Origin: Candidatus Anammoxibacter sp.
GTDB taxonomy: Bacteria > Planctomycetota > Brocadiia > Brocadiales > Anammoxibacteraceae
NCBI GenBank assembly: GCA_021777105.1
Contig: JAIQZQ010000061.1
Coordinates: 1-64,000 of the forward strand
Reading direction: 5' to 3'
DNA: 64,000 bases
Part shown: positions 43,376 to 52,629 of the stretch, piece by piece
Layout of the letters: every line of letters starts with the position of its first letter
Position numbering within the stretch: position 1 is the first letter of the stretch
The notes under the pieces: model-generated
The model's input: the letters and a program-made list of their open reading frames with translations, nothing else
Told to the model about the DNA's origin: nothing
Databases searched by the model: none
Made by a program: the position numbers and the translations under genes

Positions 43376-44356
43376 CTAATTGGATAAAATCTCTTCTTTT
43401 TGTTTAGAAATATTCCGAAATATACCCGCAATCTGCCTATGTTCGCCAACTACAATCTTTGAAGTAGAAACATCTATAACGAGTTCCGTTCCGTCTTTTT
43501 TAACAGCTAAAAGTCTAACAGTTTTTCCCTCAACAGCGGCGTCTATAATTCGTAAAATATTGCCAACTCCTTCAAGGCCCTCTTCACGATATTCTTTAAA
43601 AGCGACTAATGATTGTATGTTTTCGCCTATAGCTTCCTGATATGTATAACCGAACATTCGCTCGGCAGCAGGGTTCCAATATGTCACATTTCTTTTTGTG
43701 TCTATTAAAACAATGGCGTCGGTCGCAGTGTCTATAATTGTATTAAACTCCGACACTCTCTCAAGCAACGTTTCGGCTATCACTTTCTGCTCTTTAATTT
43801 CCTGAAATAGTTTTGTGTTAACTCTCATTAATTCTACTGATCGGTCATCGACAATATCTTTAAGTTGGCTACGATATTTACAACATTTTTCTAAAAATAA
43901 TTTGTGCACTTCTACTTCTATTGCAAGTTTTTGTTGATACTGTTTTACTGTGCTGAAATGTTTAACTAAGCCTAGGAGTTCAAACAAATTAAACGGCTTT
44001 CTGAGAAAAGCGCTAATTCCCATTTTAAAACATTTCTCCATATCTTCATCATCGCCATGTCCGGTCAGGACAATTATAAAACATGGATCAGACGGCTTTA
44101 ACTTTATGTGTTTAAGAAAATCGATGCCGTCCATTATAGGCATCCTTAGATCCTGAATGATCAAAACAGGTTGTTCTCTATTGTATATTTTCAATCCCTC
44201 TTGCCCATTCATTGCCGAGAATATTTCATAACCTTCTCTCTTTAAATGGTATTGGATGGAATCTATTACTACCTGCTCATCGTCTACAACTAAAATCTTA
44301 TTGTTTAAAAGCTTGTTACTTGATGAGGGCTGCTTGATACCGGCTTTATTTTTCAT
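43376..44356 (-). CDS. Receiver-PAS response regulator without known output domain
   Basis: The 326-residue protein has a receiver (I-L-V-V-D-D-E-Q, V-L-I-I-Q-D-L-R-M-P with the acceptor Asp, L-R-K-P-F), a helical linker (about 130-200) and one PAS domain (about 200-320; A-T-D-A-I-V-L-I-D, N-P-A-A-E-R-M-F-G-Y, and the closing I-A-G-I-F-R-N-I-S). No kinase, DNA-binding or cyclase domain follows. The receiver is a paralogue of those at 25025 and 41535. It may serve as a phosphorylation-gated PAS sensor or adaptor for a partner kinase. Confidence 0.88.
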   Translation of the reverse strand: MKNKAGIKQPSSSNKLLNNKILVVDDEQVVIDSIQYHLKREGYEIFSAMNGQEGLKIYNREQPVLIIQDLRMPIMDGIDFLKHIKLKPSDPCFIIVLTGHGDDEDMEKCFKMGISAFLRKPFNLFELLGLVKHFSTVKQYQQKLAIEVEVHKLFLEKCCKYRSQLKDIVDDRSVELMRVNTKLFQEIKEQKVIAETLLERVSEFNTIIDTATDAIVLIDTKRNVTYWNPAAERMFGYTYQEAIGENIQSLVAFKEYREEGLEGVGNILRIIDAAVEGKTVRLLAVKKDGTELVIDVSTSKIVVGEHRQIAGIFRNISKQKEEILSN

Positions 44357-44398
44357 TTTTACCTTCCTATTTCGCGCTCACAACTAAAAAGATAGAAT

Positions 44399-45694
44399 TT
44401 ACATTGAGTTAACATAAATATCAAAATTCTTGCCGTCTAATCTCTCAAAAATCTTAATATAATTTATGTGTCTTTTAGTAATCTTCTGACCTTCATGCAT
44501 CAACAACAAACCTGTTGCTGTAAATAAATCCCTTGCCAAAAACATACCAGCCCTTATCCCGGAAGATGACGCCCTGAAACCCGGCGTTTTACCTTCTTCC
44601 TTTTCATACGCGGTAATGATAGGGATGGCTAGTTGCGCAATTTCCGGATCATACCGCCGGCCAATATTTTTTACAATAAACTGTTTAGCGTCATAGCTTG
44701 TGAACGCTGACGGCATAAGGGACCCTCTCTTAAGCGAATCATAATCGGTCGCCACCGATATTATCCTTGAACCTATTGGTATCTGATTGCCAATTAGATT
44801 GACGGGATACCCTTGCCCATCCCATCTTTCATGGTGATGCTTTATAATAAGGCCTACATCCTTCATTTTCTCTATTGACATTAGCATAGCCTGCCCCAGA
44901 ATTGGGTGTTTTATATACTCGTCCCTTTCAATTGTTGTCATATCGGAAAACGGCTTGTTTAATATACCGTCTCTCATGCCTATCTTGCCTAGATCGTGCA
45001 GTAATGCGGCAATCTCTATATCTTTTATCTCGGTTTCCGAAAGCCGCATCTTTTGCGCAATTGATATTGATATTTTCGTTGTATTTTTAATATGCAAGCC
45101 AATTGTTTTTTCTCTGCTTCTAATCATATTAGAAAACACTAAAACTTTTACCGTATTTATAAAACTACTGTCCAGCTTTCTATATAGCGTCTTTAATTCA
45201 TTGAACATTTTAAGTATTTTTTTTGTCTGAGCTTCAACTTTTTGTTCAAGATTTTTATTAAGGTCTTTGAGGCATAGGTTTTGTTTTTTAGTTAATTCTA
45301 ATAGGTTCTTATTTTCGTTTTTAAGCTTTTTTAACTCCACGGCATCATGAATAGTGAATTTTAATTCATCATCATGCCAGGGTTTCGCAATATACCTGTA
45401 AACTTCGCCTTTGTTTATAGAATCTATTGCATTATTAATATCAGCATATCCTGTAAAAAATATTCTAATAGAGTCAGGAGAACATACCCTTGCGCGTCTT
45501 AAAAATTCGATCCCATCCATTTGCGGCATTCTCTGATCTGTAACAATAACATCAATTTCCTCTTTTTCAAGCAGTTTAAGGGCGTCAAATCCGCTTTCAG
45601 CGGTAAATACCTTATAAGGATCATTAATAAAAAGCCTTTTTAAAGACGATAATATTTCCCTTTCATCATCAACAAATAATATATTGTTACCCAT
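44399..45694 (-). CDS. Receiver-HD-GYP c-di-GMP phosphodiesterase
   Basis: The 431-residue response regulator has a receiver (I-L-F-V-D-D-E-R, V-I-V-T-D-Q-R-M-P, I-A-K-P-W), a coiled coil at about 125-175 and an HD-GYP domain. The metal and signature residues are intact: L-L-H-D-L-G-K-I-G, H-H-H-E-R-W-D-G-Q-G-Y-P and D-Y-D-S-L. HD-GYP enzymes of the RpfG type degrade c-di-GMP. A C-terminal extension (about 345-431) with repeated G-M-F-L-A-R-D and K-I-T-K-R-H-I-N-Y is common in this group. It links the phosphorelay array to c-di-GMP and thus perhaps to buoyancy or motility. Confidence 0.92.
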   Translation of the reverse strand: MGNNILFVDDEREILSSLKRLFINDPYKVFTAESGFDALKLLEKEEIDVIVTDQRMPQMDGIEFLRRARVCSPDSIRIFFTGYADINNAIDSINKGEVYRYIAKPWHDDELKFTIHDAVELKKLKNENKNLLELTKKQNLCLKDLNKNLEQKVEAQTKKILKMFNELKTLYRKLDSSFINTVKVLVFSNMIRSREKTIGLHIKNTTKISISIAQKMRLSETEIKDIEIAALLHDLGKIGMRDGILNKPFSDMTTIERDEYIKHPILGQAMLMSIEKMKDVGLIIKHHHERWDGQGYPVNLIGNQIPIGSRIISVATDYDSLKRGSLMPSAFTSYDAKQFIVKNIGRRYDPEIAQLAIPIITAYEKEEGKTPGFRASSSGIRAGMFLARDLFTATGLLLMHEGQKITKRHINYIKIFERLDGKNFDIYVNSM

Positions 45695-45796
45695 GGTTTC
45701 GATTCCTATTTAAAAATATTTTTTGTTATATGAATAATCTGTTAGTTCAAGGTATAGTCAAAACCAACATGTTTACAATATACGCAGAATTCAAAT

Positions 45797-45825
45797 AAAA
45801 AAGCCCCCTTTTCAAGAGGGGGCTT
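45797..45825 (-). terminator. Rho-independent terminator of the gas vesicle operon
   Basis: On the minus strand a G+C-rich stem (arms AGCCCCCT and AGGGGGCT, 45802-45825) is followed directly by a run of six Ts. It lies 57 bases after the last gas vesicle gene (45882) and before the HD-GYP gene, so it separates the two transcription units. Confidence 0.85.
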
Positions 45826-45881
45826 GGTTATATTAACTTAATGAATACGGGGTATACTGACTGATAACAGCCACCTCTCCG

Positions 45882-46403
45882 TTAGGATTTATTAAAACTT
45901 ATATCAAGAATTCCATTTTTAAATGATTTAGTCATTGTTTTTGTTTTCACTTCATCAGGCAGAAGGATCTCCTTATGATATTTCCTGAGCTTTCCTTTAG
46001 CGGAGATTGTTAAAATATCTCCATTTAATTCCGCGCTAAGTTCATCTTCAGCAACTCCCGGAAGTTCAGCCACTATCTTAAACGCGCTTTTTTCATTAAA
46101 AATATCTACCAGAGGTTCCCTCTCTTCTTCAACAACCGGCCCTTTTTCAGTCTTGTGAATATTGCCAAACGGCTCGACCTTAACCTTTCCGCCTCCCATA
46201 GTGTTGATTGTAAATCCGTAATGGCCCCTAATCTTATCGCCCATTCCGCTTATTTCACCTTCCTTTGATATATTAATATCCTCCAGTTCGTTGCCTAATT
46301 TAGAGATCGATTCTATTATCCCGCCAAGACCTCCAAATAGCCCCCCTAACCCAATATTAAAGTTAGCGCCTTCTTTATTGCTCTTTTTCTTTTCCTTGCC
46401 CAT
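45882..46403 (-). CDS. gvpH: Gas vesicle protein GvpH, Hsp20-like
   Basis: The 173-residue protein has a Gly-rich N-terminus (G-L-G-G-L-F-G-G-L-G-G) and a C-terminal alpha-crystallin/Hsp20-type domain (P-L-V-D-I-F, A-F-K-I-V-A-E-L-P-G-V, D-I-L-T-I-S-A-K-G, F-K-N-G-I-L-D-I-S). This matches the GvpH family, a small chaperone thought to aid gas vesicle assembly. It overlaps the upstream Hsp20-like gene by 29 bases and is the last gene before a strong terminator. Confidence 0.82.
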   Translation of the reverse strand: MGKEKKKSNKEGANFNIGLGGLFGGLGGIIESISKLGNELEDINISKEGEISGMGDKIRGHYGFTINTMGGGKVKVEPFGNIHKTEKGPVVEEEREPLVDIFNEKSAFKIVAELPGVAEDELSAELNGDILTISAKGKLRKYHKEILLPDEVKTKTMTKSFKNGILDISFNKS

Positions 46404-47013
46404 AATTTACCTGCCCTTCTTCTGTTAATTTTTCCAAAACGACCTCTAAAATGCCATTTTTGTATAATTTCTTTATAATGCCGTTGAATTTATATGGAAG
46501 TTGTAATTTCTTAAAATACTTAATCTTATTAGCGTAAGCCGATATAATCAGAGCCTCTGATCTTAACTCTACTTTTATATCTTTTTCTTCAGCGCCTGAG
46601 AGTTCCGCAATTACTTCTATATTGTTGCCTTCATCAAAAATATCAACAGGTATATCTCTGAAAACCTTCTCTTCCTTTCCGGCTCCGGAATTATGCATAG
46701 ACGCCCCCTTGGATTGATAATTTTTTGTTGATGCCACCTTCTTTAAAGCCGTATCATGCAACCTTTTGCCTACTTCTTCGTCAATCTCTTTTAACCGTTC
46801 CTGAAATAATTCTGTTTTCTCTACAAATTTAAATAAACCGTTTAGGCCGGGAATTGCATTGGCAATACCATCTAAAACAACTTTTGTAATCCCGTTGTCA
46901 TCTTTCAAATCATGATCTTTTGGTTTTGCCGCTCTAAGTCGTTTTAAACTTTCTTCAAGTTCTTTAATTCTCTTTTCCTGTTGCGATGTTTCTTTTTTTC
47001 TTTTTTTACTCAT
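46375..47013 (-). CDS. Second GvpH/Hsp20-like protein with coiled-coil N-terminus
   Basis: The 212-residue protein begins with a basic coiled coil (K-R-I-K-E-L-E-E-S-L-K-R-L), a helical middle, and a C-terminal alpha-crystallin-like domain (V-D-I-F-D-E-G-N-N-I-E-V-I-A-E-L-S-G-A, A-L-I-I-S-A, L-Y-K-N-G-I-L-E-V-V-L). The C-terminal domain parallels that of gvpH immediately downstream. Many gas vesicle clusters of non-cyanobacterial bacteria hold two or more such proteins. It probably acts as a chaperone for aggregation-prone Gvp proteins. The end overlaps gvpH, suggesting coupled translation. Confidence 0.75.
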   Translation of the reverse strand: MSKKRKKETSQQEKRIKELEESLKRLRAAKPKDHDLKDDNGITKVVLDGIANAIPGLNGLFKFVEKTELFQERLKEIDEEVGKRLHDTALKKVASTKNYQSKGASMHNSGAGKEEKVFRDIPVDIFDEGNNIEVIAELSGAEEKDIKVELRSEALIISAYANKIKYFKKLQLPYKFNGIIKKLYKNGILEVVLEKLTEEGQVNYGQGKEKEQ

Positions 47014-47018
47014 AATAG

Positions 47019-47291
47019 TTAGTAATCACAAAGGTTAGTAGATTGATTCTTTCCATTTGCCATATATTTAAAAACACGAATATCTTTTAAACCGTCTTTT
47101 CTTTTTAGCTTGAGCAAACGATCGCATTTATTACACCTTCTGTTATGCGGACCTTTGCTGTTAAACAAGCTTCCACACATTAAACATGACCGTTTCTTGC
47201 GTATGCTTTTAATATTTTCAGACAAAAAATCATCACTGCCGTTTGCGCGCTTAAGGTCTCTATTATTAGTTTTTTTTAAACTATTTTTCAT
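47019..47291 (-). CDS. Small zinc-ribbon protein
   Basis: The protein is about 90 residues if started at M-K-N-S-L-K-K; an in-frame upstream start would overlap the response regulator gene by 56 bases and is less likely. It is very basic and holds one C-L-M-C ... C-N-K-C zinc ribbon (with G-P-H-N-R-R before the second pair). The family is seen near signalling and gas vesicle genes but has no assigned function. It lies five bases before the Hsp20-like gene, in the same operon. Confidence 0.6.
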   Translation of the reverse strand: MKNSLKKTNNRDLKRANGSDDFLSENIKSIRKKRSCLMCGSLFNSKGPHNRRCNKCDRLLKLKRKDGLKDIRVFKYMANGKNQSTNLCDY

Positions 47292-47313
47292 TTCCGTAGT
47301 ATATTTCCTGTTT

Positions 47314-48315
47314 TTAATCCTTAAATAATTGGGGGTAATATTCTTTTGAACACTCAGGGCACATGCCATGAGTAAACATCACTCCAAACTGGTCGCTTAT
47401 ATATTGTTCTAATTCATTCCAGTATCCTTTTTGATCTCGAATATTTTTGCAAGCCGCGCAAATAGGGATTAATCTTTTTCCGTTTTTTAATTTGCCAACT
47501 GTTTCAGCCGGCATATTGATTAGTTTTTTGCGGTCTTTCTCAGATAGAGGCTCTTCAAGCTTTTTGCTAATAACCAGCGCCGAGCCCAGTATCTCGCTGT
47601 TTGCATTCCTGATCGGCGCTATGTTGCCGGCAATATGCGCCTCGCTACCGTCTCTTTTTATTAACTTGTAGTCATCTAATGCGACACTGACGCCTGAATT
47701 AATTACTTTTGAAAAAAAGCTTTCTTCTTTTATAGATCTATTATTTATAGATTTAAATATATCCGTTAACAGCTTCCCTCTGACGTTTTCTTTATTCCAT
47801 CCTGATAAGTCCTGCGCAATATGATTTATAAATGTTACAATTCCATTAATATCAGTGGCAATTACCGCATCGCCAATACTTGCAAGTATGGTTGAAAACC
47901 ATTCAGCTCTCTCAATTGATCTCTTTTCCGCTTTTTGTTTTTGAATAGCAGTTTTTATGTTTGAAATAATTTTAATTAATTCATTATTGTCCCATGGTTT
48001 TGTAATAAACTTATATATATTGCCTTTGTTTATAGCGGGTATAACGATTTTTTTATCATCATACGCTGAAAGAATTATCCTGTATATATTAGGCCGGCGC
48101 TCGTATACCTCTTTAATAAGCTCAACCCCATTCATACCCGGCATACGATAATCCGAGATAACAATATTGACGTTTTCCCGTTCAAGAATCTTTAGCCCTT
48201 CCAGCCCGGAGCTTGCTGTAAAAACAGTATAATCATACCCTGCAAATAGCCTCGCCAGCGCTTTAAGAACGCTCGGATCATCATCAACGCATAAAATTTT
48301 CAGATTTTCGTCCAT
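47314..48315 (-). CDS. Receiver-PAS response regulator with C-terminal Cys-rich motif
   Basis: The 333-residue protein has a receiver (I-L-C-V-D-D-D-P, I-V-I-S-D-Y-R-M-P, I-T-K-P-W), a PAS domain (about 140-265; I-G-D-A-V-I-A-T-D, H-I-A-Q-D-L-S-G-W) and a tail with C-A-A-C-K-N-I-R-D-x-x-G-Y-W ... F-T-H-G-M-C-P-E-C. This Cys-His tail is widespread at the ends of PAS signalling proteins and probably binds zinc or iron. There is no DNA-binding domain. The gene lies 13 bases after the CDC48-type ATPase gene inside the gas vesicle operon, so it may tune vesicle assembly by phosphorylation. Confidence 0.85.
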   Translation of the reverse strand: MDENLKILCVDDDPSVLKALARLFAGYDYTVFTASSGLEGLKILERENVNIVISDYRMPGMNGVELIKEVYERRPNIYRIILSAYDDKKIVIPAINKGNIYKFITKPWDNNELIKIISNIKTAIQKQKAEKRSIERAEWFSTILASIGDAVIATDINGIVTFINHIAQDLSGWNKENVRGKLLTDIFKSINNRSIKEESFFSKVINSGVSVALDDYKLIKRDGSEAHIAGNIAPIRNANSEILGSALVISKKLEEPLSEKDRKKLINMPAETVGKLKNGKRLIPICAACKNIRDQKGYWNELEQYISDQFGVMFTHGMCPECSKEYYPQLFKD

Positions 48316-48328
48316 GTTTTTAATATCC

Positions 48329-50485
48329 TTATTTATGCTTTATCCTTTCTATAGCTTTTTCAAAGTGTTTCATTGAAATCTTTAGGGCTTCAAATGTTCC
48401 TTTATCTCCATTAGCGCCTAGAAATTCCCTTATGGCATCAATACCCGCCTCTGAACATATAGCCTCTAAATCAGAACCAGTTAGACCTTCCGTCATATTT
48501 GCAAAAGAGTTAATATCTACATCGCCGGCTAAAGGCCGCCCCCTGGTATGCACTTTTAATATTTCGCTCCTTGCTTTTTCATCCGGCAACGGGAGTTCAA
48601 ATGTTATATCAAACCTGCCTGTCCGTAAAAGCGCGGGGTCTACAATATCCTTTCTGTTTGTCGCGGCAATAATCAACACGCCTTTTAACTCCTCAATCCC
48701 ATCCAGCTCCGTCAGGAATTGACTTATAACTCGATCCGAAACATGCGTATCTCCGCCCCCTCCGCCCCTGGCGGGAGCAAGGGAATCTATTTCGTCAAAA
48801 AAAATTATGCATGGCGATGCCTGTTTTGCCTTATGAAAAACCTCGCGTATCCCTTTTTCGCTTTCACCTACCCATTTTGAAATAAGCTCGGGACCTTTAA
48901 CGGATATAAAGTTTACTTCACTCTCATTAGCCAGGGCTTTAACAATCAATGTTTTTCCCGTGCCCGGGGGGCCGCACAATAAAACGCCTTTTGGCGGTTT
49001 GCTTCCGATGTGTCTAAAAAGAGCTGAATGTTTCAACGGCCATTCAATTGATTCTTTTAATGTTTGCTTTATATCATCGAGTCCTCCGATATCGCTCCAC
49101 TTTACATCAGGGACTTCGACAAAGACTTCACGAAGAGCCGAAGGTTCAACTTCTCTTAATCCATCCACGAAGTCATCCATCGTGACTTTGAGTTCCGATA
49201 ATGTTTCATAAGGTATTTCCTCCTCTTGAAAGTCTATAGACGGAAATATCTTTCGTAATGCAGTCATAGCTGATTCCCTGGCAAGCGCCTCAAGATCGGC
49301 GCCGACAAAACCATGGGTGATCTGAGATAACCTGTCCAGATCAACATCTTCGGCAAGGGGCATGCCGCGTGTATGTATCTGAAGAATTTCCAGCCGCCCG
49401 TTCTTGTCCGGCACGCTAATGTTAAGCTCCCTATCAAACCTGCCCGGTCGCCGAAGCGCCGGATCTATAACATTAGGTATATTAGTGGCGCCTATAACTA
49501 TCACCTGACCGCGCGACTCCAATCCGTCCATCAACGCAAGCAATTGGGCCACAACCCTGGCTTCAAGCTGTTTCTCGCCCCCAAGGTTTTCACGTTTTGG
49601 CGCTATGGCGTCTATTTCGTCCAGGAATATAATGCTTGGCGCGCTTTTAGACGCGTCTTCAAAGAGTTTTCTTAAGTGCGCCTCGCTTTCTCCATAAAAT
49701 TTATGCATTATCTCCGGCCCGCTAAGCGTGTAAAATGTAGCGTCTGTTTCGTTGGCCACCGCCCTGGCAATCAACGTCTTGCCGCACCCGGGTTGACCAT
49801 GCATAAATACCCCTTTAGGGGCGTCAATGCCTAATCTTTCAAAGATCTCGGGATACTTCAGAGGAAATTCTATCATCTCCCTAATCCTTTGAAGCTCTTT
49901 TTTTAATCCTCCAATATCTTCATACGCTATCCTTTCACGCGCAGCCTCTTTCTCTTTTTCCTCGACTATATTTATCTTGGTATTAGGCTGAATTAACACC
50001 ACGCTTTTAGGCGAAGTAGACAATACCTTAAAATCCTGGCTTCGCACGCCAAAAAGATTAGCCCTTATCCTATCGCCCTCTATAAGAGGCAAACCGCTAA
50101 GAAGACTTCCGATATACCTAATATCCCTGTCTCGATGAGCAGCCCTTATTAATGTCAAGGGCGCCAGTGTTACCTTATCGGCCGAACAATAGTTTACATT
50201 TTGCGCATTAACCTTTTCATCAAGGCTAATCTGGGCGTTTTCCCGCAACAGACCGTCCATTTGAATAACGCTTTTATTACGATCTTCTATGAAAGCCGGC
50301 AATACTTTGACCACAGTCTTTCGTTTGCCTTCAATCTGTAATATGTCGCCTACCGAGACATTTAGAGAATCCATATCTTTAGGATCTATTCTGGCTATTC
50401 CCCTGCCGACATCTTTCGGCCGCGCTTCGGATACGCGTAAAACTATTTTATTGTTATTTTTATCCATTGTCTTTTTATTAAACAT
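48329..50485 (-). CDS. CDC48/p97-type double AAA+ ATPase
   Basis: The 718-residue protein has the CDC48 N-domain ([16 protein letters not shown]) and two AAA modules. The first has Walker A G-Q-P-G-C-G-K-T at 230-237 and I-I-F-L-D-E-I-D; the second has G-P-P-G-T-G-K-T near 505 and I-I-F-F-D-E-I-D. Both have the R-R-P-G-R-F/R-T-G-R-F-D second region. CDC48 proteins form hexamers that unfold or pull apart protein complexes. Genes of this type occur inside gas vesicle clusters of several bacteria. It overlaps the upstream GvpF/L gene by eight bases; an alternative start (M-D-K-N-N) is 18 bases later. Confidence 0.92.
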   Translation of the reverse strand: MFNKKTMDKNNNKIVLRVSEARPKDVGRGIARIDPKDMDSLNVSVGDILQIEGKRKTVVKVLPAFIEDRNKSVIQMDGLLRENAQISLDEKVNAQNVNYCSADKVTLAPLTLIRAAHRDRDIRYIGSLLSGLPLIEGDRIRANLFGVRSQDFKVLSTSPKSVVLIQPNTKINIVEEKEKEAARERIAYEDIGGLKKELQRIREMIEFPLKYPEIFERLGIDAPKGVFMHGQPGCGKTLIARAVANETDATFYTLSGPEIMHKFYGESEAHLRKLFEDASKSAPSIIFLDEIDAIAPKRENLGGEKQLEARVVAQLLALMDGLESRGQVIVIGATNIPNVIDPALRRPGRFDRELNISVPDKNGRLEILQIHTRGMPLAEDVDLDRLSQITHGFVGADLEALARESAMTALRKIFPSIDFQEEEIPYETLSELKVTMDDFVDGLREVEPSALREVFVEVPDVKWSDIGGLDDIKQTLKESIEWPLKHSALFRHIGSKPPKGVLLCGPPGTGKTLIVKALANESEVNFISVKGPELISKWVGESEKGIREVFHKAKQASPCIIFFDEIDSLAPARGGGGGDTHVSDRVISQFLTELDGIEELKGVLIIAATNRKDIVDPALLRTGRFDITFELPLPDEKARSEILKVHTRGRPLAGDVDINSFANMTEGLTGSDLEAICSEAGIDAIREFLGANGDKGTFEALKISMKHFEKAIERIKHK

Positions 50486-51296
50486 TAATCTTTGAACTGA
50501 AACTATAGCAAGGCCACGGGCCTGATGTTACAAATTTGAATCCCTCATGTTCAGCGCTGTTGTTAAGCCTCTTGATAGCAAGAAAAAATTTATCAAGGTA
50601 AATATCCTCAACAAGATAAGAAGAGTTGAGTATTAACATTTCATCTTTATTATCCGTCCCGGGATCCAACAACCTGTTTGACACTGATTCCGTAGCCCAT
50701 TCAGAAACAACAGAGTGCATAGCCTTTCTCCTTAAAGTGATTTCATTATTAAGAGTCTCATGCGTCTGTTTTTCAAGTTTTCTTCTCAACAGGTAGTTAC
50801 GCCCGGAACTGTTGCTTCCCGAAATTTTAAGCTCATCTTCCGTGTTGGACTTTATTTTTTCCTGAAATACTTTTTTTTCCATATATATTTTAAGACCGTA
50901 CTCTATCTTGCCGTCGAAGTAATCCAGAGCTTCTCTGAATTTTGTGTAAAGACTCTCTAATATCATTTCAATTGACCTTTTATCTTTATAAATAGTGCAA
51001 AATTTCAGAGGCAATATTGGATGGCAATATTTCATTACGGTATCAACTATCTTATTGTGCCGTATTGCATTTCTGCTAAGCCAACTTATATCACTAGCCG
51101 CATTGTTTAATTTGTCTTCTGTAAATTCATCGCCGGGCACATTGCCAACCACCATATTTATATCTTTATATGAAATGAAATATAATTTATAGGCGCTATC
51201 CATGCCGGCGATAGACTTTACAACATGATCAGCCTCTTTTGTAACGCAGAAGCAGTAAATATTTTCTTTATTATCATTGATTGATTTACCCGCCAT
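50478..51296 (-). CDS. Gas vesicle protein GvpF/GvpL
   Basis: The 272-residue protein shows the GvpF/L fold: an N-terminal Y-C-F-C-V domain, [10 protein letters not shown] and [16 protein letters not shown], a helical middle, L-N-S-S-Y-L-V-E, and the C-terminal G-P-W-P-C-Y-S-F. GvpF binds GvpA and is thought to help nucleate the vesicle. A second GvpF (55223) and a GvpF/L-J fusion (60274) are in the window. It begins four bases after the stop of gvpJ. Confidence 0.88.
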   Translation of the reverse strand: MAGKSINDNKENIYCFCVTKEADHVVKSIAGMDSAYKLYFISYKDINMVVGNVPGDEFTEDKLNNAASDISWLSRNAIRHNKIVDTVMKYCHPILPLKFCTIYKDKRSIEMILESLYTKFREALDYFDGKIEYGLKIYMEKKVFQEKIKSNTEDELKISGSNSSGRNYLLRRKLEKQTHETLNNEITLRRKAMHSVVSEWATESVSNRLLDPGTDNKDEMLILNSSYLVEDIYLDKFFLAIKRLNNSAEHEGFKFVTSGPWPCYSFSSKINV

Positions 51297-51299
51297 TTT

Positions 51300-51788
51300 T
51301 TAACTCCCCTTTATAATATCCCGAAAACGGTCCTTAATACCTTCCAGGGTTGTTTTGCTTGTTTTTAGAGCTTCTTCAGTCTCAAGATCGATCTTGTCCA
51401 TATTTTCGCCTTTACCTGAAAAGAATTCCGTATCAGGCATAGATTGATCTTTGCATGTATTTGCAGCTCTCTGTTCCGGCTCCTCATTGCGGGATGCAAT
51501 TTCAAGTTCTTGTATCCTCATTTTTAATGTTTCGATCTCATCCGTATTTGCGCTTGACACAAGATCGGGATTTGTCGTCCACCAGTCCATGCCCATTTCC
51601 TTTGCTTTATCAACCGACGCTATTAAAAGGCGTATTTGTATTGTCAAGAGTTCAATGTCCACTAACTTTATTTTAATGTCGCCGGCAATAACAATGCCCT
51701 TGTCTAATATCCTTTCAAGAACATCGGCCAAAGTCGCTGATTCGGTTGCGTGTGTAATTGCTTGTTGTGTTTGCATTTCAACCTCCAA
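51300..51788 (-). CDS. gvpJ: GvpJ-like gas vesicle protein
   Basis: The 162-residue protein opens with a GvpA-family domain (S-A-T-L-A-D-V-L-E-R-I-L-D-K-G-I-V-I-A-G-D-I-K-I-K-L, then I-E-L-L-T-I-Q-I-R-L-L-I-A-S-V-D) followed by a hydrophilic extension of about 90 residues. This makes it a minor, longer GvpA-like protein of the GvpJ kind. Minor GvpJ/M/S proteins are needed for vesicle tip formation or shape. The gene sits between gvpK and a gvpF/L gene with gaps of a few bases. Confidence 0.8.
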   Translation of the reverse strand: MEVEMQTQQAITHATESATLADVLERILDKGIVIAGDIKIKLVDIELLTIQIRLLIASVDKAKEMGMDWWTTNPDLVSSANTDEIETLKMRIQELEIASRNEEPEQRAANTCKDQSMPDTEFFSGKGENMDKIDLETEEALKTSKTTLEGIKDRFRDIIKGS

Positions 51789-51800
51789 TGGTTTAATCTG

Positions 51801-52196
51801 TTAAAGTAATTTCCCTAAAGGACCAAGGTCTATATTCAGATCATCATCTTCAATGCCAAAGAACTTTTTTAACTCATCAATCTTTTCATTCAGCTGTTCA
51901 AATGTGTCGCCTAAATTATTAATTTCTTCATCAGTAAGCGAAGAGTTATCCATTCGCCTTATAGCCTGCCGCTCCATGAGTTCCCTTAAAAACTCCACAA
52001 CGGTTAGAACTAATTTTCCAAGGCCTTTAGCCACATCATCCTTATCAATATCAAGTTTACCTTTCGTTGCATTGTTTTTAGCCCTGGATTGTTTATTATC
52101 AACATCGCAATTATAGCTTTTAAAAAAGTCGCTTCTGTTTGCAGCATCCGATGCTTCATCGGGATCTTTTATTGTCTTAAATATATTTTCCGGCAT
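51801..52196 (-). CDS. gvpK: Gas vesicle protein GvpK
   Basis: The 131-residue protein has the GvpK core in its C-terminal half: D-D-V-A-K-G-L-G-K-L-V-L-T-V-V-E-F-L-R-E-L-M-E-R-Q-A-I-R-R-M and L-T-D-E-E-I-N-N-L-G. Its extended N-terminus is hydrophilic and variable. GvpK is a conserved assembly factor of unknown detailed role. It starts 23 bases after the small GvpA-like gene at 52220 and is part of the same operon. Confidence 0.9.
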   Translation of the reverse strand: MPENIFKTIKDPDEASDAANRSDFFKSYNCDVDNKQSRAKNNATKGKLDIDKDDVAKGLGKLVLTVVEFLRELMERQAIRRMDNSSLTDEEINNLGDTFEQLNEKIDELKKFFGIEDDDLNIDLGPLGKLL

Positions 52197-52219
52197 AATA
52201 TTCCTTTTTAATTATTAAA

Positions 52220-52432
52220 TTATGCGCCCAACCCTACCTTAACAGGCGCGTTGCTTTTTAGTTTATTCATTGTTTCTATTGAAGTAAGCAACACGCCCAG
52301 GTTTAAATAGACAAGATCTATGTTTGCCACGGAAATGGTTATCTCTCCTTTTATCACAACACCCGTATTCAACACCCTGTCAAGGACATCACAAAGGGAT
52401 GCCTGTTGGTCATTTATTAGAATTGTTTCCAT
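52220..52432 (-). CDS. Small GvpA-family protein (GvpS/GvpM type)
   Basis: The 70-residue protein has the GvpA-family helix-strand pattern (Q-A-S-L-C-D-V-L-D-R-V-L-N-T-G-V-V-I-K-G-E-I-T-I-S-V, then N-I-D-L-V-Y-L-N-L-G-V-L-L-T-S-I) but differs from structural GvpA in the second strand. It resembles minor GvpS or GvpM proteins, which I cannot tell apart here. Its start overlaps the preceding small gene by 23 bases. Confidence 0.8.
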   Translation of the reverse strand: METILINDQQASLCDVLDRVLNTGVVIKGEITISVANIDLVYLNLGVLLTSIETMNKLKSNAPVKVGLGA

Positions 52433-52598
52433 TTTGTGCTCCTTTATTGCTTGTTTTTAAATCTAATTTGGAGTTGCGCAAAACGTCAAGCCAAAATGTA
52501 ACTATGGAAAAATCATAAGCCATTTGCTCTAATTCGGTATCTGATAGCATTGATATCGCAATTTTCGGAATATACAATTTTTTATTTATTTCCTGCAT
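52410..52598 (-). CDS. Small protein in the gas vesicle operon, function unknown
   Basis: The 62-residue protein reads K-L-Y-I-P-K-I-A-I-S-M-L, D-T-E-L-E-Q-M-A-Y-D-F-S-I-V-T-F-W-L-D-V-L-R-N-S, an amphipathic helical peptide with no known motif. It lies between the ArsA-type ATPase gene and the small GvpA-like gene and overlaps the latter. Its reading frame is uninterrupted and its composition is protein-like, which favours a real gene. It may be a minor assembly factor. Confidence 0.5.
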   Translation of the reverse strand: MQEINKKLYIPKIAISMLSDTELEQMAYDFSIVTFWLDVLRNSKLDLKTSNKGAQNGNNSNK

Positions 52599-52629
52599 GC
52601 CATGCTCCCGCGTATGTTGACTAAAACAA